Below are positions 59,941-64,000 of a DNA stretch of 64,000 nt, piece by piece (the first letter of the stretch is position 1; each line of letters starts with the position of its first letter). The notes below the pieces were generated by a model, which ran no database searches, had not been told where the DNA came from, and saw nothing but the letters and a program-made list of their open reading frames with translations. Source of the DNA: Malurus cyaneus samueli (lineage: Eukaryota > Chordata > Aves > Passeriformes > Maluridae); assembly GCA_009741485.1 (NCBI GenBank), contig CM019216.1:43214367-43278366 (forward strand). The letters run 5' to 3'. Position numbers and translations under genes: made by a program.

Positions 59941-61270
59941 AGCTTCCTCTGAAATGAGCCACAATTATCAGATTAGATATTTATTATCCACTTTGACTTA
60001 ACTGTGAAGCTGTTGAAATTGGTGGGTCCACAGTACCCATCTGTTTTGCAGATTTGTAACCTTGCAGTTTCCTTAGTGATGTAAAATGACAATGAACAGG
60101 CAGCCAACGCCTGAGTGTCTGACACAGACAGTTTTGTCCTCATCGTTGTGTCATTATGTCACCAAGGACAGACTTTAAAAACAACTTAGCGAGGTTTAAA
60201 ATCATTCTTCAGTAGACATTTGATTTATAATTGTATATTATAATATATAATTATATATAACACACTTCATGATGTTCTTTGTTCTTTACCTTTTTCTTTT
60301 GATTTTTTTCTCTTCTAGAAACCAATAATATTTTAGTAGGATAACAGATAATTCTTGCTCAGTGAGGAAAATAACAAAGAAGACTGATAAGGATGTTTTC
60401 TTTTGTGTGAAAAATTGGTAATGATCATTAGTTTAGTCAAGGTGCAGCAAGCACATTAGAGCATGATGAATGCAAATGTATGCAACGCAGTTCACAATTC
60501 TGTGACTCTTAGTCACCACATAAATTATATAGAGAAATAGATAGATAGATTTCATAGATATCCAATTTATTTCATAGTGAGACACTGGATCAACAAGCAA
60601 ATGACAAAACATTCTAAGCCTAGAATTTCAAAACTTCCCAAATTTTGTAAACCAAATTAATCCACTCCATAAATACCATTAAATGATTCTACCATATCAT
60701 TAGAAAATAATCTTCCTTTAATCTTTTGCAAAAGATAATTTTATTCACTTGGTGCAAATCAAGAAAAACAAACTAGTATGGTAATTATTCATACTCTCTA
60801 AAACATAACCATGAACCTCTTTTGCAGATTTAATTAACCTTCAGTGTCACTTTGGAAAGATAGTAGAATATAATGACTCCCTGAAATGATCTTCTCAGTA
60901 AGTCTACTGGGAATTAACAAAGCCTGCTCATCTGAAAATATTATAGTTGGCAACCTATCGTTGCTGTCTGATCTCAAGTTTGCTGGACAACCTGTCTTAC
61001 AAAACCTTTTGTTTTACTTCAGAAAAAAAAAAATAAAAATTACTGTAGACATTTTCTTGTCTACACACAAGTTATGCAGTTCAACATATACACTGAATAT
61101 TGTCAGCCTTTTTCTATAGCTAACCCCTATACCTATCAACCATGCACACTGATACTGGTATCAGTTACTAAAAAACACTCTAATGATGCCCATAAAGATG
61201 TGACAACCTCAAGATTTTTGAGTTTTTGATTAGTCTCAAAACACACATGAATTATTCAAGCACTTAATTA
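59941..61270. other. Unique AT-rich non-coding sequence
   Basis: Includes a TA-rich run at about 60221-60262 and a few GATA units at about 60537-60550. A small perfect stem TGTCTG-ACA-CAGACA lies at 60116-60130. No gene is recognised. Confidence 0.55.
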
Positions 61271-61290
61271 TTTTTTTTTTTTTTTTTTTT
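61271..61290. repeat. Poly-T run of 20
   Basis: Uninterrupted homopolymer. Confidence 0.97.
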
Positions 61291-62545
61291 AATTCCCAAT
61301 TTAACTCTTATAAATATGGACAGAGAATTAGGTGGAGTCAGAATTACGAGATTATCTCTGGTAACCTGTTCTGGACCAGTGGGAGTTGACTTTTGCCAGC
61401 TGTCTTTGCTGTTAGTATTAATTCCTACACTGAGCTACGTATTATGGTCCATTTTGTCATTAATTTGAATGAAATCTGGGTTAAAAAAAATATCTGGGTA
61501 GTCTACATAGGCTAGACAATGGCCCATGATGTTGTAGGATCTTGCTTGTCCATGAACTCTATGATTTATTTTCTCTCAACGTGGAAACTCTCATGAAAGG
61601 TAACAGGCAGTGAAATATGCTCTGCCGTGACAGAGTTTCTCCAAAATTGTTTGCACCCACACTTCTGAATAGTCTTTTTCAGCAACCTTACATTTCTCAG
61701 CAGCCTTTGAAATGTTAGAGGGAGATAATTTTCCTATGATGGAAAGGGGGATATTATAATTTGCCTTAGAAGTTTTCGATCATTTGGATTTTTGTGCATT
61801 GCTTTGCCCTAAGCACATTACCTTGAAAAGTGTCCAGATCTGGCTCTTTCAATACATATTTAACTATTCTTAACTTTCCAGATTGTCTGACATTTTTCAT
61901 CACGGATTTCAAAAATCTGCAGTCAGTATCCTTATGTTACTTTTTATTAGTTTTATTCACCAAATTTTAGCAGGGAAACAGACACCATGTATCACTTCCA
62001 GTAACTGACTGACAATCAAATGAATGATCAGCTTGGTGCTGGAACACAATACGACCAGATCCAATTGAGTTTTTAAATTCCTGAGAACAGCGTAAGGCAA
62101 TTCTCCCCCTGAGGGTCTAAGAAAATAAAATGTATGTGAGGAAATGCTGTAATAAACTGGTAATATATTTCCACAGGGAATACATAGGAATTTTCCATAC
62201 ATCCTCCTAGGATGGCAGTAAACCAGACTTAATAGCAGAAAGTAAGCCATTTCCATAGTGAAAAAAAAAATCTTAACTGCAGAGCAAGAACAGAGGCACA
62301 AGCTCCAGGCTTGATTTTCTGTTGAGAGATGCTGTCAGCTGTGCCCAGGGAGCTGCCCAGGTTGAATGACTGATGTTGGCACAGAAGGAAGTTCAGAGGT
62401 GTACCAGCTGGTTGTGTGATTGATGGGCATTTAGTCATCATACTGCCAGAGAATATAATGCAAACTATGTCTACATTAAATACCCAATCTACTATTGGGT
62501 CAGTAAGTCACTCTAATTATACAAAAGTTTCTGGTGCTCACAAAA
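61291..62545. other. Unique non-coding sequence
   Basis: The 114-codon minus frame at 61957-62301 is rich in Cys, Leu and Ser with no recognisable domain. No repeat family is recognised. Confidence 0.5.
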
Positions 62546-62698
62546 AAAAGTTAATTCTTTTTTCTTTTTTTTTATTTTAGTTTTCTCTTTTTTCTTTTTC
62601 TTTTTCTTTTCCTTTTCCTTTTTCTTTTCCTTTTCCTCTTCCATTTCCTCTCCGAACCTCTCCTCTCCTCTCCTCTCCTCTCCTCTCCTCCTTTTTTT
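62546..62698. repeat. Long pyrimidine tract with (CTTTTC)-type and (TCTCC)n segments
   Basis: About 150 bases are almost purely C and T. A T-rich start leads to CTTTTC-type words (62580-62640), then a short interruption (TCCGAACC), then about seven TCTCC units (62658-62690). The Lys/Glu/Arg-rich minus frame is an artefact. Mirror-repeat pyrimidine tracts of this kind can adopt triplex (H-DNA) structure. Confidence 0.95.
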
Positions 62699-64000
62699 TA
62701 GAATTTTTGTGGTTTTAATTGACTCTGTAGTGAGCTTACAGAGACACAAACCAAAGGTTGTCTTGTGTAGCTTGCTTTCTACGACTCATTCAATTGGCAA
62801 ACTTAGGGTGTATTTAACACAAGGGGTAATGGTTCCCCTTTTCCCCATAACCTCATGACTGGAGCATCTGGGATGCAGGAAATATCTCCCCAGATTCCCT
62901 GTTTTCTGGAGGGAATCTGGACACTCAAACCCCATCACAGTCTCCAGAACTGGTACACTCTGAAGAGGTGAGAGAAGGGAAACATCCTTCTTTGTACTTT
63001 TGTGCACCTGTTACCCTGGCATTATTCATCCCTATTTTGCTTGGTGTCTTGAGACAGACTGTATATAAATATTGCTATGCTGGAAATGCAGTTCTCAGCT
63101 GGATTTAATGCCAAATACTAATACAGAACACAGAGGGACAAAATAAAATAAAGGAACTTTATTTACTTCATATTTCCAAACTTTGAGATATAAGATATAG
63201 GTAATCATTGCAAAAGCTGGTGGATGTTAGTAACAATGAAAATACGATACTTGCTCAGGTGTGCTTCATTTGCCAGTGAAGCTGCCGTATGTTGAAACAC
63301 GTCGGTCTTTGCAGCATTATAATTCAGAAAGTGAAATAAACAACCCCATTCTGGCTTTATGCAGAAGGCTAGAGACCAAATTCGGAATATCAGCCCAGGC
63401 ACTGCCTGTAATATTGAAAATGGTGTAGGACATGTAAAGGAAAAATGTTCCATTGGCGTGGAGACCTTACTATTTAAAGGGAAAGAGCAGAAGAAAGTTT
63501 GATTTGCATATGACTAAAATCATTGAAGAAAAAACCATCATACTGTTTTTTTGAGAAAGCAGTAGTTATAACCAACATGAGTAGAAGTTAAAGTCATAAC
63601 AGTTGGTACCAGCTGAGATCCTTTGAATTTGCAATTAACAGATTGGTAGATGTGACAGATAGCTATAATATCTATCAACATATACAACTGGAAAAGGGCT
63701 TATGAATTAAAAGCTTTTTGACTTTTGAAAACCAGTGTTACTGAATGAAAGCACGTCCTCACCTGTTACATTCTTATGGCTTTTGGTTCTTTTATAACCT
63801 TTAATTATTCGTGATATTGTCCCATATGTTAAATAAAGAATTTATTTTCATGATTACATAATATTAAAAGGGTGAGAAAAATGCCACCTCATTCATGCTT
63901 AAACAAGCTGCACAGATATTATGTTAATAAGGCACCGAGTCAGAAATTATTAGTATTGCTTTTTCATGAGAGCTTAAATTTGGATGAAAGAATGAAAACA
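62699..64000. other. Unique AT-rich sequence, possible conserved non-coding element near 63.5-64.0 kb
   Basis: No gene is recognised. ATTTGCAT, the octamer bound by POU factors, lies at about 63502-63509. The last 500 bases carry several TAAT and ATTA words and no simple repeats, a texture like that of conserved vertebrate non-coding elements. No alignment was available, so this remains an impression. Confidence 0.4.

Noticed and set aside
62513..62749. Lys/Glu-rich minus-strand frame
   Set aside because: It is produced by the pyrimidine tract at 62546-62698.

Overview
The window looks like non-coding DNA from a bird, probably a neoavian and possibly a songbird. The evidence is several truncated CR1 LINE copies with the typical avian CR1 3' tail, plus one solitary LTR at 46442-47031 that I recognise as a common avian ERVL-type LTR. 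The rest is AT-rich, CpG-poor, intron-like or intergenic sequence with poly-A/poly-T tracts and short microsatellites. I see no bacterial gene organisation, rRNA, convincing tRNA, CRISPR array or recognisable protein-coding exon.

Layout. 1-5.8 kb is unique AT-rich sequence with one T/G-rich tract. 5.8-6.8 kb is a distinctly GC-richer block of unknown origin. 9.5-9.7 kb holds a CR1 3' fragment. 10-23 kb is mostly unique sequence with hairpins, a 26-bp tandem duplication and a CA/TA microsatellite. A 10-base assembly gap lies at 23109. 23.2-28.9 kb is unique. 28.9-31.6 kb carries three large T-rich or pyrimidine tracts, including a long (CTTT)n array. 35.0-35.8 kb has an A-rich/(AAAT)n tract followed by two abutting CR1 3' ends. 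42.2-42.6 kb is a decayed CR1 reverse-transcriptase fragment, and 43.7-43.8 kb another CR1 3' end. 44.78-44.88 kb is a cluster of small hairpins. 46.4-47.0 kb is the LTR. 51.4-51.5 kb is a minus-strand CR1 tail. 55.76-55.83 kb has a perfect 16-bp-arm inverted repeat followed by an exact 12-bp tandem duplication. 57.5-58.0 kb is another GC-richer block. 62.5-62.7 kb is a long pyrimidine tract.

No gene set works together here. The longest open frames (up to 173 codons) are about what chance gives in 64 kb of such sequence, and several lie inside repeats, so I list only a few, at low confidence. The window may be an intron or a gene desert, and the sequence alone cannot say which. I found no evidence for a new biological system. 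The most checkable items are the structured elements, the CR1-on-CR1 junction, the LTR with a nearby splice-donor match, and a few possible exons or conserved non-coding segments.
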